A stretch of 64,000 nucleotides of DNA, from positions 1,426,001 to 1,490,000 of the forward strand of contig JAHLEZ010000005.1 of the NCBI GenBank assembly GCA_020726505.1. Direction: 5' to 3'. This document shows, piece by piece, positions 43,493 through 55,936 of the stretch; position 1 is the first letter of the stretch, and each line of letters starts with the position of its first letter. Origin of the DNA: Leptodontidium sp. MPI-SDFR-AT-0119 (lineage: Eukaryota > Ascomycota > Leotiomycetes > Helotiales > Leptodontidiaceae). The notes under the pieces were generated by a model that was not told the DNA's origin, ran no database searches, and saw only the letters and a program-made list of their open reading frames with translations. Made by a program: the position numbers and the translations under genes.

Positions 43493-46157
43493 CTACCTTC
43501 CGCCCTCATCGCCTGCAAAATTGACGTACTCATAATCGCCAACCTCCGCCTCGGTTAGGCGCAAGGCCTCGCCCACATCAGCCACAAAATGATCCTTACC
43601 GCCACAGATTTCAACAATACCACTCCTGCGGAAAAGCTCATAGATGGGTGTGCCTTCAGCCGGGCCGCGTGTGAAGAATACGCGGACTCCACGATCTCGA
43701 TATTTGCGGACGATCTCTTGGAGAACCTGTGTTCCAGAGCCATCTAGCCCAGTTACGCCATGGATGTCGAAGATGATGTTCTTATTGTGCTCAGGGGAGC
43801 GAACTCTGGGTAAAGCCGGGTGAGCACTAGTTGTACCATAGAGTTCGAGTCGTCGAAGTCGATTTTTCAAGTCGCCCGTGTTGGCAAATGTCAATGGTTC
43901 GGGAATCTTGACAATCAAGCAGCCTTCGATGAACTCTAGATTCTCTTCCGGATTATCCTCTGCGTTTTCAAAACGGTTTGTACCTGGTATTCTTCCTAGA
44001 ATCTGAATACGAGGGCGGGTGCTGTGCTTGATGACGGAGAGGAGTGAAAGTCCCACACCAATGGCTATTCCTAGAGTCAGGGAATAGAAAATTGTTGCAG
44101 CAAAGATGATGGTCATTAGTCCAAGCTCGGTATATCCTCGTATCTTAATGAAGAACAAGATGTCGTGGGGAGCTTCTTCAATTAGAGACCAAGCTACAAC
44201 TGTAATCATTGAGGATAGGACCGCTTTCTGCTCATAGATCAGTATATAAATGTAAGATCGGGAGAAGATCAACTGACTGGGAGGTAGTGAAATGCTGGCA
44301 ACAGGAACAAGACACAGATGATCGTAATGAAGCTCAAGAAGATGCTACTCATCGGTGTCTTGCCACCCGTGCTTGCATTCACTTTACTTCTTCCGTAGCC
44401 GCCGAAAGCAGGAAGAGCACAAAAGCACCCACCCACAAGATTGGCAACACCCAATGCGACCAGCTCGCGGTTTGGGCTCAATGCAATCCCTTGGATTCCA
44501 TCCTTTCCATCGCCGCCTCCCAGACTCTTGGCCGCCACAGATGACTCAAAAAATCCCAGTAGGGCAATCAAAAAGGAGGTACCCATCGCTTCCTGGATAT
44601 GCTTCATATAGGCAACTCTGAAAGGCCAATGGAAGGGGAACGGATTCCCCGTCCTTGATTTGACTTCACCAAGGATTTCCAGCCCAGAAAGATCCCATCT
44701 TAATTGCCAAGTAAGGACCGCTGACAGCACAACAACAAGGAATCGATCAGGAATATATGCGACCTCAGGGTATCGAGGCTGCAGACGCTTCTTCATTTCT
44801 CTGTGAAAAGTTAGTTCATAAGAATGTGGGCCTGAAACGTGCCAGCTTACCTGAAGACCATAATGATCAGAAAGCTCACGCCTGCAACAGTGGCCGTGAT
44901 CTTGGAAGAATGCTGGATGTTCCCAAATAAGAACCTAAGTTTGTCCACACTGCTACCGTGGCTCACACCACCATGAGCTTCCGCAAGTTCTGCAAGACCC
45001 AGCTCCGGAATCAACTGGTCTACCACAATGACAAATCCAATGGCCGAGATGAATCCTCTGAGGAATGGTCTACTCAGCACACTATCAAGAAATCCAAGCC
45101 GAGTGAGGCCCGCGATGAAAATGGCTGCTCCAGCCATACCGGTTACAACGCCAGCAATTCGTGCATGCATTGCATCATCATATTCCGGAGATTTCCCACT
45201 ATCCACGCTGGACCTGACAACACTTCCCACCAACAAACTGCCAGCTGCCTCCGGGCCTACTACCATCTGTGGACAGCTTCCGAGTATTGCATATATGAGA
45301 GGGTTGAAGACGAAAGAGTATAGACCATTGATCGGCGGGACATGGGCCAGATTCGAGGCATAGGATAGAGCCATAGGGAGATAGAAAGATGCCATGGTAA
45401 GGGCAGCTACAAGATCGCCCTGCAAATGCACCCATCGATATTGTGGAATCCAGGCGAACAATGGAACATAATAGGTCAGGTACCTGAGAAGGCATAGATA
45501 TCAGTAGATGGTATAGAGAGAGTGGATTCCCTTTTGACCCAACCGAACGTACATTGTCCTTGTATTCTTGATTCCATGCCTCTCCGCCAAATAGCTCGTC
45601 GTGCTCATTTTCTTGCTTGCTCGCCCTGGGCCAAACATATTCCCAAAGATCCCTCCGCTCCCTTCTCCAGAGCCTGTTCTCCTCGGCGGTGATCCGCCAA
45701 ATCCATACCCACTATGCCCGCTCCTCACGCTGTCTGCGCGACTCTCCAGTCTTGGGCTGAATGTGCCATGGTTGCAAGGCCCAGTATGTGCGGGCGTCCC
45801 GACCACAAATTCGAACGGCTTCCGCAGCAAGGCTGTTGTCTCGCTCGCCACCTTACTCCCGAAATCGGATGCCCCATGCGGCTGGCCATCAAGACTATGC
45901 TCGTCTGCGTCTGGGTCCGTCTCGAGATGTGTAGGGTAGGTATTCGGGGAAGGCTCTGTGCTGCTCGGGGCTGTCCTACTGCCAGTGGTCGTACCATGTT
46001 GATCTAACCTGTCTTCCGGTGAGCGTGCAAGCGTAACGGAGGCTCGCAGACCGCTCGGGGTATTAGGGGCGTGGTGTTGATGCTGGCCGATTGAAGGGTT
46101 TCGAGAGGAGTTGGCAGATGAGCCTCCAAGAGGGGACGAGGGACGTCGAGAGGACAT
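43493..46157 (-). CDS. SulP-family sulfate/anion transporter with STAS domain
   Basis: Four exons. Donors GTACGT, GTAAGC and GTCAGT restore RTMYLTYYVPLFAWIPQY, FREMKKR and YLPKAVLSSMI. An about 200-residue Ser/Pro/Gly-rich cytosolic N-terminus precedes the SulP transport domain (LQGDLVAALTMASFYLPMAL, the NPLIYAILG segment, GPEAAGSLLVG, and SLGGGDGKDGIQGIALSPNRELVALG). The C-terminus is a STAS domain (IIFDIHGVTGLDGSGTQVLQ) with the typical Asp-Gly-Ser-Gly loop. The long N-terminus and domain order resemble fungal vacuolar or plasma-membrane sulfate permease-like proteins of the SUL/YGR125W type rather than a short assimilatory permease. This is an ordinary transporter gene, likely unrelated to the peptide cluster. 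Confidence 0.93.
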
Positions 46158-47247
46158 GCTGGCTGCCCAATGGTGGTCTACCTACCTATTGGAGGAATGC
46201 ATATATACTTGAAGAATCAATCTGCAGCATGGAGAGAGGTAAGATAAGAAGTGGGATGAGATTCGAGTGGTGGAGTCGTGGAGAGGATAGAGATAAAGTT
46301 CACCGCGCCGCGGTCGTTGTTTTTGTTCTATGAGACGAGACGAGTGCCCTGCTTTTTTCCTACCGAGGCCTGGAGCCGGAGGGTTTAGGGTGGTTAGTAG
46401 TTTGTTTATCAGCACCCAATGGTCGACGTCACTAAAGTACAACATAACTTTCAATTGAGATTTGGATACACAACTCGGAATGATTTGCAAGTAAGTGTAC
46501 AGTAGTGTGGGTGGGCGTTTGTGCAAGTATCCCTCGACACGGCAACTCCTTTACATTATCTATGCAGGATGAATGAATGTGTTTTCAGGCCTCTCCTACC
46601 CCAGCTTGGAGCTTACCTACCTACTTCCCGCGTTATCCCACTTACTAGGTATGCTTCCGTCTGGACCGCCTGGCTGGCCACACAAAAAGCTTATATTTCT
46701 ACAGTTAATTCTGGCCTGGTGTGCCGAGCTTACAAAAGCTCGACATCTGTTCTGGAATGAAGCTGGAATGCCAATAGAATGTCCACGTTCGCAACATTAC
46801 TTACTTTGTCGCCTTGTTCGAGTGCGTCATCGGAGAGTTGGCTGCATATAAACTTGCCTCTATTGGGCCTCGTGGCTGATTGGCAAACGTGGAATAAAAG
46901 CGAGCGCTGTGCTGTGCCTGGAGGGGAGGCTACTACTAAGAGGATATATCGTAGGCTGAAATGAAACATGAAGTCAACAGAAGCAGTCCAAGAGCTACTT
47001 ACTAAATCACGAGTAATTTACAAGAGCTAGAGCTTCAATGCACATTGTAATACAAATTTCACTTTGCCCACTTTTAGTTACTGTTCCTCGAAGAATTGAG
47101 CTTGCTTGGTACATTTTTGATACTGGGTTTGGGTTCAGGTTCAGCGGCAGTCAATTATCATTATGTTATTACTCGATGTTGGGTAGATATATCAAGGTCC
47201 TCGTTCGCTTATTCGTGTCCAAGAAGAAAGGAGAAAATACCAAGAAC
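46158..47247. other. Intergenic region
   Basis: 1.09 kb with no supportable gene; promoter of the SulP gene and 3' region of the HET gene. Confidence 0.4.
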
Positions 47248-49404
47248 TCACAGAAGAAAGACCGTCCTCACCAATGGTTTACAAGCATCCCATCTCGACT
47301 TCAACACAGGCTCGCGTGGCATATCGGTACGCTCAGAAATTCCCCTTTCGTCAGTCTTGATCGCCATCAATATGACTTCTTCGTCATCAGCCTCGGCGCC
47401 ATCAACATAGCTGACATGACCAAGTAGCATGAATTCCATCTGACCTCTCCTCAGGTCCCTGCTTAGAATTGTGCTGCGGATTGCTGTGACTGGTTTGGAC
47501 AATCGATCAGGGCCAAAAGCTACGCATCCACGGCATTGAGGGTCGTGGTATGAGCTGTCGTCTGGGCAAGCCATATCCAAGAAGACTGTGTGTGTTTGGA
47601 ATGCCAAGAGCCTATCCTTCTCTCGCCCAGTGAGAGATAATGGTAGCGGTGGAAGCAAGGATATGGTAATGTCCCCCCTAGGCTTCGATAGTACGGTTTC
47701 AAGCGTCCTCCCAGCTCCGGCATCGTCGAACACCTCTTCATCGACACGGACTCCGGAATTCTCAAGTCTAACATATCGGTCATTCTGGATCCGAAACCAG
47801 CTATTTGCGTTGTAGAAATTCCAATTCCATTCAAGATATATCATGTGCGTGTCATTGCTATGTCGAGCCGGGCTTTGCCATCCAGCCCAAGACCAGCTGG
47901 GAAAGCCGTCTCGACGGCGGCGGCATTCTCCAGAGATGTTTTGGAACATGAGCTCATTGTCAAAGAACTTGATGGGCAGGCCCCAGAAGAACTCGCAGTC
48001 CCAGATCTCGGAAAACATGGCCGAGATTCCTGAGAAGGCGCTCAGAATATCGCTAGGCTCGTCTAGTTCCCTCTTAATATAGGTGTCAAGCACATCGTTG
48101 AACATGGCGAGATGGAAATTGTCATCGAACGGCCAATCTTTAGGGACACTCGGCGAGGGCTTGTAGGGCTTTCGGCGTTCTGCTTGGTCGCATTTGGACT
48201 GTTGTTTTGTTACTGTCACAGCAGGATCGACCTCAAGGACCCTATCTTCCTGCCATTGCACCTGTTCACACTCGAAGTAGACCTGGTTGTCTCTAAAATA
48301 CACCAAGCGTTTTGAGAATAGCTTCTCCTGCAAAGTCGAAGCACATGTATTCCAAACAGAAGGAGAGATCGCGGCATTGAAGTCGCAAAGAACATTGGAC
48401 ATTTGAAGCCCTTGAACAATTTCAACATGTTGTTGGGCATTCCTCGGGGAGACTCCAGGCAGTCCAGCCCAGGAATCCACCCCTCTGGCGCAAACAATTG
48501 TGAGAGCGGCTTGTTCGAAAATACGATGGATTTTAGCAGCATGTGTAGCTTTGTCGTTGGAATCATCTTGACATATGCAAAGGGTATCAACCCAAAGGTA
48601 ACGATATCCGATAAGTTTGCAGAGCTCCATAGCATCCTTGATCGTTGATGGAATATTCGAGTATTGATCCGACAAGCCTCCCTTCTCGAACAATCGCTTG
48701 CTGGTAGTTTCACCGAGCAAAAGTTGAGTGGATTCTGGTCCTCCTCGTACATAGCCTAGAGCGGCATAGGTGAAGCCTTCGTCCATCACCACGCACCTAT
48801 CCTCGGCATCGATGAGCTTCATCCCGAATCTGGTCGATCCTTTCTCTAGGTTCCGAGCACCAGGACTACAGCACCCGCCATGAAGCCGGTCACAATCCCG
48901 AATCCAAGTCATTACTAGTTGCCCATCGAGTATAGAATCGATGCGACGACCTCTCAAGAAGTTGTCGGAGAGAAAAGCTTCAAAGTCCGCACCGGAAGTC
49001 TGAAGCATCTGAATGTAGAGTTTTTGATTGCCGCAATCCCGAATCGCAAGCCGCGGTACATAACGTTTGACGTCCAGCCTTTCGTCATTCCAGTACTCAT
49101 TTCCCTCCCTTTCCAGGCAAATTTGATCCTGTTTGTCGGTGAAGAGATCGAGAGACGTTCGTCTAGCATATCCGCCTGTTGATGCCAGGATGGTCTCCAG
49201 GACGAGTCTGCAAAATGGACACTTGGAGTTTTTCAGTACGCATCTCAGAGGTATGCGCGCAGTCCATTTGACAGGTTCCCGATTCGAGGTCTCGAATAGA
49301 GCTGGGAAGTTGAAAGTGGAGCAAGTTGAGCAGAGTTTGTCTCTCGTTAGTCGAAAAGAGCTAGTTTTCTGACAGAATACATTCGAGAGCCACCTGGGAG
49401 TCAT
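47248..49404 (-). CDS. HET-domain protein (718 aa)
   Basis: A single long exon. HET proteins trigger incompatibility reactions and programmed cell death after non-self recognition. The domain is seen as FTYAALGYVRGG (usual form YxALSYxWG), then IKDAMELCKLIGYRYLWVDT followed by LCICQDD, and IHRIFEQAALTIVCARG. The N-terminus is Cys-rich (CSTCSTF, CPFCRLVLETI), as in many HET proteins with an N-terminal zinc-knuckle-like region. The C-terminal half has the WNTCASTLQEKLFSKRLVYF and FPSWSWAGW segments usual after the HET domain. It sits among accessory genes with no obvious partner. No breaks were noticed. Confidence 0.92.
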   Translation of the reverse strand: MTPRWLSNVFCQKTSSFRLTRDKLCSTCSTFNFPALFETSNREPVKWTARIPLRCVLKNSKCPFCRLVLETILASTGGYARRTSLDLFTDKQDQICLEREGNEYWNDERLDVKRYVPRLAIRDCGNQKLYIQMLQTSGADFEAFLSDNFLRGRRIDSILDGQLVMTWIRDCDRLHGGCCSPGARNLEKGSTRFGMKLIDAEDRCVVMDEGFTYAALGYVRGGPESTQLLLGETTSKRLFEKGGLSDQYSNIPSTIKDAMELCKLIGYRYLWVDTLCICQDDSNDKATHAAKIHRIFEQAALTIVCARGVDSWAGLPGVSPRNAQQHVEIVQGLQMSNVLCDFNAAISPSVWNTCASTLQEKLFSKRLVYFRDNQVYFECEQVQWQEDRVLEVDPAVTVTKQQSKCDQAERRKPYKPSPSVPKDWPFDDNFHLAMFNDVLDTYIKRELDEPSDILSAFSGISAMFSEIWDCEFFWGLPIKFFDNELMFQNISGECRRRRDGFPSWSWAGWQSPARHSNDTHMIYLEWNWNFYNANSWFRIQNDRYVRLENSGVRVDEEVFDDAGAGRTLETVLSKPRGDITISLLPPLPLSLTGREKDRLLAFQTHTVFLDMACPDDSSYHDPQCRGCVAFGPDRLSKPVTAIRSTILSRDLRRGQMEFMLLGHVSYVDGAEADDEEVILMAIKTDERGISERTDMPREPVLKSRWDACKPLVRTVFLL

Positions 49405-50026
49405 TTGGGGCGAGGGCTTCGTTCGCTGGCAACAATCATCTCCTGGAATCGACGACGGCCAGCTCTATAAAGTATCCCAACGATGCAGTCTAAGGTTTTC
49501 AGAAGCTGCGGTTTGTGCGATGCTGTGGGTAAATGTCGAGTTGGTACTCGGTATGGGTTGTGTGTCAGCGAAATATATTAACAACCAATGGCGCAGCACC
49601 TGATCTGAAGAAACCACATCGTGCTAAGCCCTATTGAAGCTTCGTGCTAACCTTTGGTGGGGAGTTGTTTTGCTGAGCGTTGTATTATCTTCTCGAGCTC
49701 TCGGCCGACATGTAGGTATTAAGCCTTCTTCGCAGCAATTTATCTTCGAGAGAGGCACTTTTCGCTTTAGCACTGCCCTCTTCACTTGAGATATCAACAG
49801 AGGCGCTGCGTTGAGTATGATGCAATAACTCTAGATGAAAGGCTCATGTGAGCCTTCATCTTCTGCACAGTGTGCTTCATTCCTTGATTTCTCCTGCAAG
49901 AACACGAGCTCAGGCTGGGTCGAAGGAATTCATAATCCATCAGGAGCGGAGGAGCACACACCGCAATAGAACACCCCAGATTCATATCCAATCATGGTAC
50001 ACTTTCTGGTCTGGAACGCTTCAAGC
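49405..50026. other. Intergenic region
   Basis: 622 bp with no supportable gene; HET gene promoter. Confidence 0.4.
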
Positions 50027-50887
50027 TCATCTGGCCACCATCTGATCTGGCAGTCGAACTTCCGCGGCTAATGCCTGCACAAAGTCCTCCATAATCTTGT
50101 TCATGGCTTGCAATGTCCCTCTCCCTGAACTGCCAAGAATACCACCAGGAAGCGTCCCATGGTAGCCGTAACCCTGCACAATACCCGTGAACTGTACCTC
50201 AGTCAAGCCTCTCAGCTCTCGCAAGCCCCTCATATCCCGTTCCAAGTCCCCTCTCAACTCTCCAATTCTGTCTCTATAATGCTCAAAGCAGACAATCGAA
50301 ACACCAAAGCCCAGTCTCAGTTTCCGTAGTTTATGCATTCGCCCATCTTGGACGCACTTCTCCAGGAATTCCTTACAACGGTACAATCCCATGGGTTCTT
50401 TCCTGTCCGTATTCCAGTCCATCCACCCCGGAGTCTTCAGCTGTATCTCTAGATCCAGATACCGTATATAGCCCAACGTCTTTGGCGGCTCTCTGTACAG
50501 ACTCGATACATATCCAAGCATATGGAATCCCGTAGGATGTATGCGGGCTCTGTAATAAACATGGCCGTACCACTCGTCGCGAACTTCAGCGTAAATTTGT
50601 CGATTAATTAGGAATATGGCTGTGCTGCAGGCGTAGCCATCAGTGCGCAGCGTCTTTGGGGTCCGGTATAGGATATCGCGATAATCATTTGGACAAAGGT
50701 AGCGGAGGATCTGAAGACGGATTTCGAGTGGAAGGGAGAGGAGGGGAAATGTTTGACCAGCGAGGCTGATTGCGGAGGCTTGGTCTGGCGGTGCATCCTC
50801 ATGGGCTGGTACCGCTCTTATCCTGCGTATGAGAGCAGTCAAAGATACGAGAGCTGTCCACGGCAAGACTACCGCATCGAAGAACAT
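50027..50887 (-). CDS. F-box-like / 2EXR-type hypothetical protein (286 aa)
   Basis: A single exon beginning with a hydrophobic segment (MFFDAVVLPWTALVSLTALI). The segment FPLLSLPLEIRLQILRYLC fits the F-box-like or 2EXR motif common in fungal proteins of unknown function, and LINRQIYAEVRDEWYG is the usual follow-on (the 'N-R-x-x-x-E' helix). The remainder is charged and predicted helical. No function beyond possible substrate recognition in ubiquitin ligases can be inferred. Confidence 0.75.
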   Translation of the reverse strand: MFFDAVVLPWTALVSLTALIRRIRAVPAHEDAPPDQASAISLAGQTFPLLSLPLEIRLQILRYLCPNDYRDILYRTPKTLRTDGYACSTAIFLINRQIYAEVRDEWYGHVYYRARIHPTGFHMLGYVSSLYREPPKTLGYIRYLDLEIQLKTPGWMDWNTDRKEPMGLYRCKEFLEKCVQDGRMHKLRKLRLGFGVSIVCFEHYRDRIGELRGDLERDMRGLRELRGLTEVQFTGIVQGYGYHGTLPGGILGSSGRGTLQAMNKIMEDFVQALAAEVRLPDQMVAR

Positions 50888-51922
50888 GGTTGTATATTAT
50901 GTTCAATGCCCATGTAGGAGTTGTCGTTGCGTGAAGCTAGACACTTCGAGATGGAATGTTGCGCAGCCACCAATCTCAGCCTCGAACAGGGATGTTTGGA
51001 ACCCCGCCTGCCGCCACTCCCCCCTTTCTACCTCTTCGCTTACATCAGGTACTGTTTACATGCTTTCTACGAGAATACTGACCCTCACTAAATTTCCAAG
51101 GGAGTCCGTTCAATATTTCTAGAAGGAAAAACGATAGTTATCTACCAAAGAAAATTGTTATTAGAGTAATGAAACTGGGGCTGTAAAGTCTGAAGTGCAA
51201 GCCTATTTTATGGAATTAATCCGGCAAGGAAGCCATCAGCCTCCATCTTCTTTCGCAAAACTAGAGGTACAACAATATCTTCGCCTGATCCTGGCCTTAA
51301 CTCCACCTCGTTGTTCTGATCGATAATTTCATATGATTCCTATTAACTCCTATCGAGCGCAAACCTCCAAGGCATGGATACGATGCCCAAAGCTAGTAGT
51401 ACGCATCAGAGTATTAGGCTCGCTCTTTGGGCTTTAACTCTTTTCGCTCTGTTGTAGTACCTCGCTTTCGTTCATACCGGCACCACGGAATAGCATCATC
51501 ATTGGTTAGGTTTAGCATTTCTTAGTGTAGTAATGCATGTAAGGAATCTGCAAGTTCAGCTCCGGAATGCGCACATGTGGGTTCTTTTCGGTTGTTTCGC
51601 TCAGCTGCCGTTTCGAATCAGAGACGTTGGTCTAAATTCGGTACCAGAATTGGGATTTGAAAGAAATGAGTTGGTATGTAAGATATTCATTACGCGCCAT
51701 TCGCACTTCCTCGAATCGAAGTCAACAGCAATATACTTATCCGGGCGAGAATTCCAGAAAGAGTCCGAGATGGTCTTGTTGTGGTCTACCTGCTGGAAAG
51801 ATTGAAAGAATTGATGACGAGAAATATGCGATGACCTGGCCACCATCGTTGTCCAAATCTCCCCTTCCAGTCTAGTGTAGGCAATTTAGGCTGATCTCGT
51901 TGAGCTAGATTCAATAGAGGAC
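50888..51922. other. Intergenic region
   Basis: About 1 kb with no supportable gene. Confidence 0.4.
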
Positions 51923-52392
51923 CTAGATCTGACTCCACAGCATATGATGAAAAGGATTCATGATTTGATCCCTGTTGATTCTCAGATGATCCATCAGATT
52001 CTCCATTACCGGAAGACATTCTAGGGAGCAAACAGGGTTTTCGCACCTCTCCGGACGGCAAGGCTTCGTACACACACTTCGACATCTTAACGCAAGAACA
52101 TTGCAAGCTTGACTTTGAGACACATCCTCATACAACTGTTTCCATCGAAACCCGCCCCATCGCTGAAATTTTTCTTGCACCAGCATGTTGCAACCATGTT
52201 GCCTTTGAGGAGCTGGTTATCTTTGCAACTGGGGCAGCGCCGTTGGTCACCATCGTAGCTCTCTGCCCATAGTTTGGTACAATTGAAGTGGTAGACTTGG
52301 TAGCAATTAGCGCACGACCACACTGTAGAACTTCGAACAATGTTCTTTGTACATATTGCACATTCATATCTAGAACTGTGAGCTTCACTCAA
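51923..52392 (-). pseudogene. NFX1-like RING/zinc-finger fragment
   Basis: The first segment (52392-52087) has an NFX1-type RING/PHD pattern: YECAICTKNI, VWSCANCYQVYHFNCTKLWA, RRCPSCKDNQ and TCWCKKNF. The following Cys-rich stretch (CRSVCTKPCRPERCENPVC), expected to begin the NFX1 zinc-finger array, is in a different frame, and the array stops after one unit. No start codon precedes the RING segment directly. Full NFX1/FAP1 proteins carry many more fingers over about 1000 residues. I read this as a truncated, frame-shifted remnant, although a missed small intron could explain the frame change. Confidence 0.55.
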
Positions 52393-53350
52393 GGAGTCAA
52401 GCTTGCTGACTTGATTACCTACTTCTTGTTACAAATGTTTCTAAGAATCCTTTGGCTCAGATCTAGCTCATTTAGACCCGAATCTACTATTATCAGGTAT
52501 CCGTTGTCTATGAAATATCATATGAAATCTCTGAAATACCCGGGGCATATAAGGTGCTGACGCTTTCAGCTCCTTGAGAGGAAGCGACTCCATTCATATT
52601 GTGACCGACGTTGAGTTCATCTAATTTCAAACATCCAAATGATGGCATCAAAACCAACTTCCTCGGACAGCAAAAAAGGGTCCATGACATATATGAATAC
52701 CTGAAAACATTACTGAGCAATAGCTTGGATGTTAGCAAAGCCCTATCGTCGTGTTATAGGCTTAGACTACACCACAAGTACTAGAACGAGATCCATCCAT
52801 TGTTCGGGGTGTTAGTGCAATCTCATCACGAGACTAAGCACCGAAACAATCACTTTGACAAACGCTTCAACTTCCGATGGCCGAAATCTGTCAAGAAACA
52901 ATTACCAGTAGAATGAAATGATCGCTAAATGATGTGTATCAGAAAGGCATCCGATACTTTTAGATAAAAGAAGTAGAAGATGTAGGGTCGAGTAACAACG
53001 TCACATGAGCAAGACCCACTGTCTTGCCCTGGATTGACGTTTTCTCCCGTACCCTCAAGAAGTTCTGGAACAATTAAAACACTGATCTAGTTACAAGTGC
53101 ACGATAAAAGACATCCAAATGTGCCGATGGTATCAATGGAGCAGCAGCCCAAGCCTGGTAATTCTGGGAGACTACCACGAGAACCAAGATCTCGATTAGT
53201 CCAGACTGACAGACACACTTGCATGTCTTGGGACCCTTGGCGAAAATAATAGCAAATAAAGGTCGAAGGGCTTTGTAGGAATACCGACGTGAAGTTGATA
53301 TTAATATATAGCCTAGCAGTATGCCAGTATGTGATAAACGATGATGGTTG
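52393..53350. other. Intergenic region
   Basis: 958 bp with no supportable gene. Any N-terminal exon of the NFX1-like remnant would lie here, but none was recognised. Confidence 0.4.
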
Positions 53351-55212
53351 CTAGCGGTCACTGCTTTCCTCCTCCAACGAGTAAACTTCGCACTCCGCAA
53401 TCATCGTTCTTGCAGGAATTGTGACACAAATCGGGAACCCACCATAATCCGGCTCTTCATTCGGCATCATGCAGAGCTTCCCACTTCTAGTCTCGTCCCC
53501 GTTAAGCTTCCTCGCCGTGACAAGCTTGCCGGTCTCACTATGCACCATTTTCTCAGTGAAGTTGAGGATACCAGTGAATGTCGATTTCGGCGACAGGCTC
53601 TTGAATTCGGCCTGAAATCCCCAGCCGATGAGGAGAAACTTAGCACCCCCTTGGTGAATGAGCAACCCAGCACCGGGACCAGGTTTTCCAAAAACGAAAC
53701 AGCGATTGATGGTTACTTCGAAGTTACCAAAACGTGCAACAGTAGCTGGGGATGGATCCCTCCCATCCTCGAACAATTCGTCGAAGAAGAACCCCACCAT
53801 TGACTCGGGTTTCCTCTGAGCGTCTAACACAATATCCTTTACACTGGACAACAGGCCGTAGTGCCTCGTGAATGGGCTTGTCTCGGGCTCCAGAGTGTCA
53901 ATACCAAATGGAGATGCGCAAATTGCTTGGTATGAACCAAATGCCTTCCATATTCGGCGAGCACCGTATTCATCTCTGCGCTGCTCTGGGATGAATAACG
54001 GTTGGTCCAAGTGGCGATACTTGGCACAGGATGAGCTGTAGTCATTCAAGTAGATGTCTGGGGCGATAAAATCGAGATTTGGTGCGAAAGCGTTCCAAAT
54101 GTCGAGAACATTAGTCACCCCTCCGCCAGATGGGTAGTCTCCAGGGTCTCCACCACCACCGACAATCACTGGGAATCCATTTTCGCCATCTGATCCTACG
54201 TAGTTCTGCCAGACGTTCGTGTAGAGTGGGAGCGGATATTCTTTCTTGCCAGCAGCTGCCACTTTGTCAACGTAGACCGCATAGTGATATGCCATGAACA
54301 GTTCATCCGTCTTTTTGCTCGCTCCAAAGACCTCCTCCCAGGTTCCAGAGGTCTTTCCAAGACCCTTGAACACTTGCAAGTTGGCTTTCAAATCGGCGTG
54401 TAGAGTGTCCCATTTCGATGATAGATGCTCAATCAAAGCCGCCGGGACAGGCCCAGCAAAGAGCTTGTCTGCGGTGGAGCTTCCATCTCTAGAATCGCCC
54501 AATAGCCCAATTTCATTCTCAACTTGAACCATTACGACCGTAGAATGCGCTTCATCGACTTTCTTGACATGACGCATCAGGTTTGTGAATGCTCTAGCGT
54601 CAGCGTCTCGAACTTCTTTGTGGAATATCGAGACCACATCTGCGGTTTCCAGGACCCCTCCAGCTTTGCGAAGGTGGGCTCGTGGAAAACGTTTTATGTT
54701 TGTCTTGACCCACGATGGGCAGTATGTTGAGAGTCCTTGAAAAGTCAGTGTAGAACGACGAACTCGAGATTCGACGAAGACCAACCATTCTTGAATGACC
54801 CAAACCACAACAACACAAGATGTAAATTGTTAGCTCTTGCCCCCTCAATGACTCCATCTAGCTCCGAAAAATCGAATTTGCCCTCAACGGGCTCGATATC
54901 CTCTGGTAACAATATTAATATGCAATCTTTATGAACCGTTCTATGACCAAGCAAAAGAATGTTCAGCGCGGAATGAGACATACCCCAAGTAACACAACCT
55001 AGTACAGTGTTGATGTTCATGCCCACGAGCTTCTTCCAAACGGTGTTCATGTATGCAGCTGATGTCATAGACGAGTTCTGCAGCTCTGCTCCAAGCATCA
55101 GAAATGGTTTGCCGTTGACAATGAGCTGCTGCGACTTTTCTATTTTCTCCAAATGAGGAATAGACTTAGAGTGGTTTGCCATATTGGGAGAAAGTGTGTT
55201 CGTAGTTGGCAT
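53351..55212 (-). CDS. GH35-like glycoside hydrolase (beta-galactosidase/DUF5597-type)
   Basis: Three exons from the start at 55212 (an inner ATG at MANHSKS is also possible). Splicing restores TVLGCVTWEDIEPVEGKFDF and LVLLWFGSFKNGLSTYCPSWV. This is a TIM-barrel enzyme: VNGKPFLMLGAEL, the acid/base segment VVMVQVENEIG (Asn-Glu), LYTNVWQNY, LDFIAPDIYLNDY, and the probable nucleophile in PLFIPEQRRDEYGARR. The C-terminal beta domain (GFPICVTIPARTMIAECEVY) matches the DUF5597 region found after such barrels. No signal peptide is evident, so an intracellular enzyme acting on imported galactosides or arabinosides is likely. The next gene upstream on the same strand is a Zn2Cys6 factor that could regulate it. 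Confidence 0.85.
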
Positions 55213-55936
55213 GATGGGATGGCTAAGTACAGCAGCTCTTTGAAGGAAAATTTGCAAACCACAATGGAAAGTTGAAAGATGAGGAGGTCTATCTAAAGAT
55301 TGTTTGAGTAAACCACGATAATATACCTCATGGTGAGCATGTATGTCGCACCAGCTCAAGCCAAGGTGGACCTATCAGATCCGGGGATGAATATGTTCGA
55401 CTGGAACAATTCCGGACTTGCTGGCATCCAAATCCAGCAGCATCCCAATAACATCGCGTTGATTCCACAATCCCACTCTTGAGCCCCAATTAAATATCAT
55501 CCGATTGGCGCGCATGCTGCAATTCCATACAAGCCAGCTGCGGGGCATGCGCGGGGTAAACTTGTCAACGAGGGCTCGTCTTCCGGCCGGGAATGAATCT
55601 ATTCGATTGGCTCAAATGCCGCTGTACTTAGCATTTGAAACCTGAGGCAATTGTCGGAGATGGCCTCCTCAAACTCGGAAGGGGGATGTTATATCGTTTG
55701 CTGTCATCCAAAGATGATGCTCTCGGTGATCCGACTTCTCTGGAGAAGCCTTTCGTCTTCCACGTATATTTGTCGAAGGGGAGCCTCATTGCTCCGAGAC
55801 GTATCTTTCTCATCCAGGTTCAAGGAGTGTTGCAGTAGAAATTTGAGCATCCATTTATCAAATCGATGGGTTCCTTGCTGGCTTGTTCTCAGACACTCAT
55901 TCTGAAAAGTGATCAATCGTTTCATCTAAGAGAAAT
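55213..55936. other. Interval with a detached Zn2Cys6 C-terminal-like segment
   Basis: 724 bp between the glycosidase and the Zn2Cys6 gene. On the minus strand at about 55925-55800 the frame LITFQNECLRTS followed by FDKWMLKFLLQHSL resembles the extreme C-terminus of such regulators, but it follows a stop at 55937 in the neighbouring gene. The rest is promoter sequence of the glycosidase. Confidence 0.45.
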
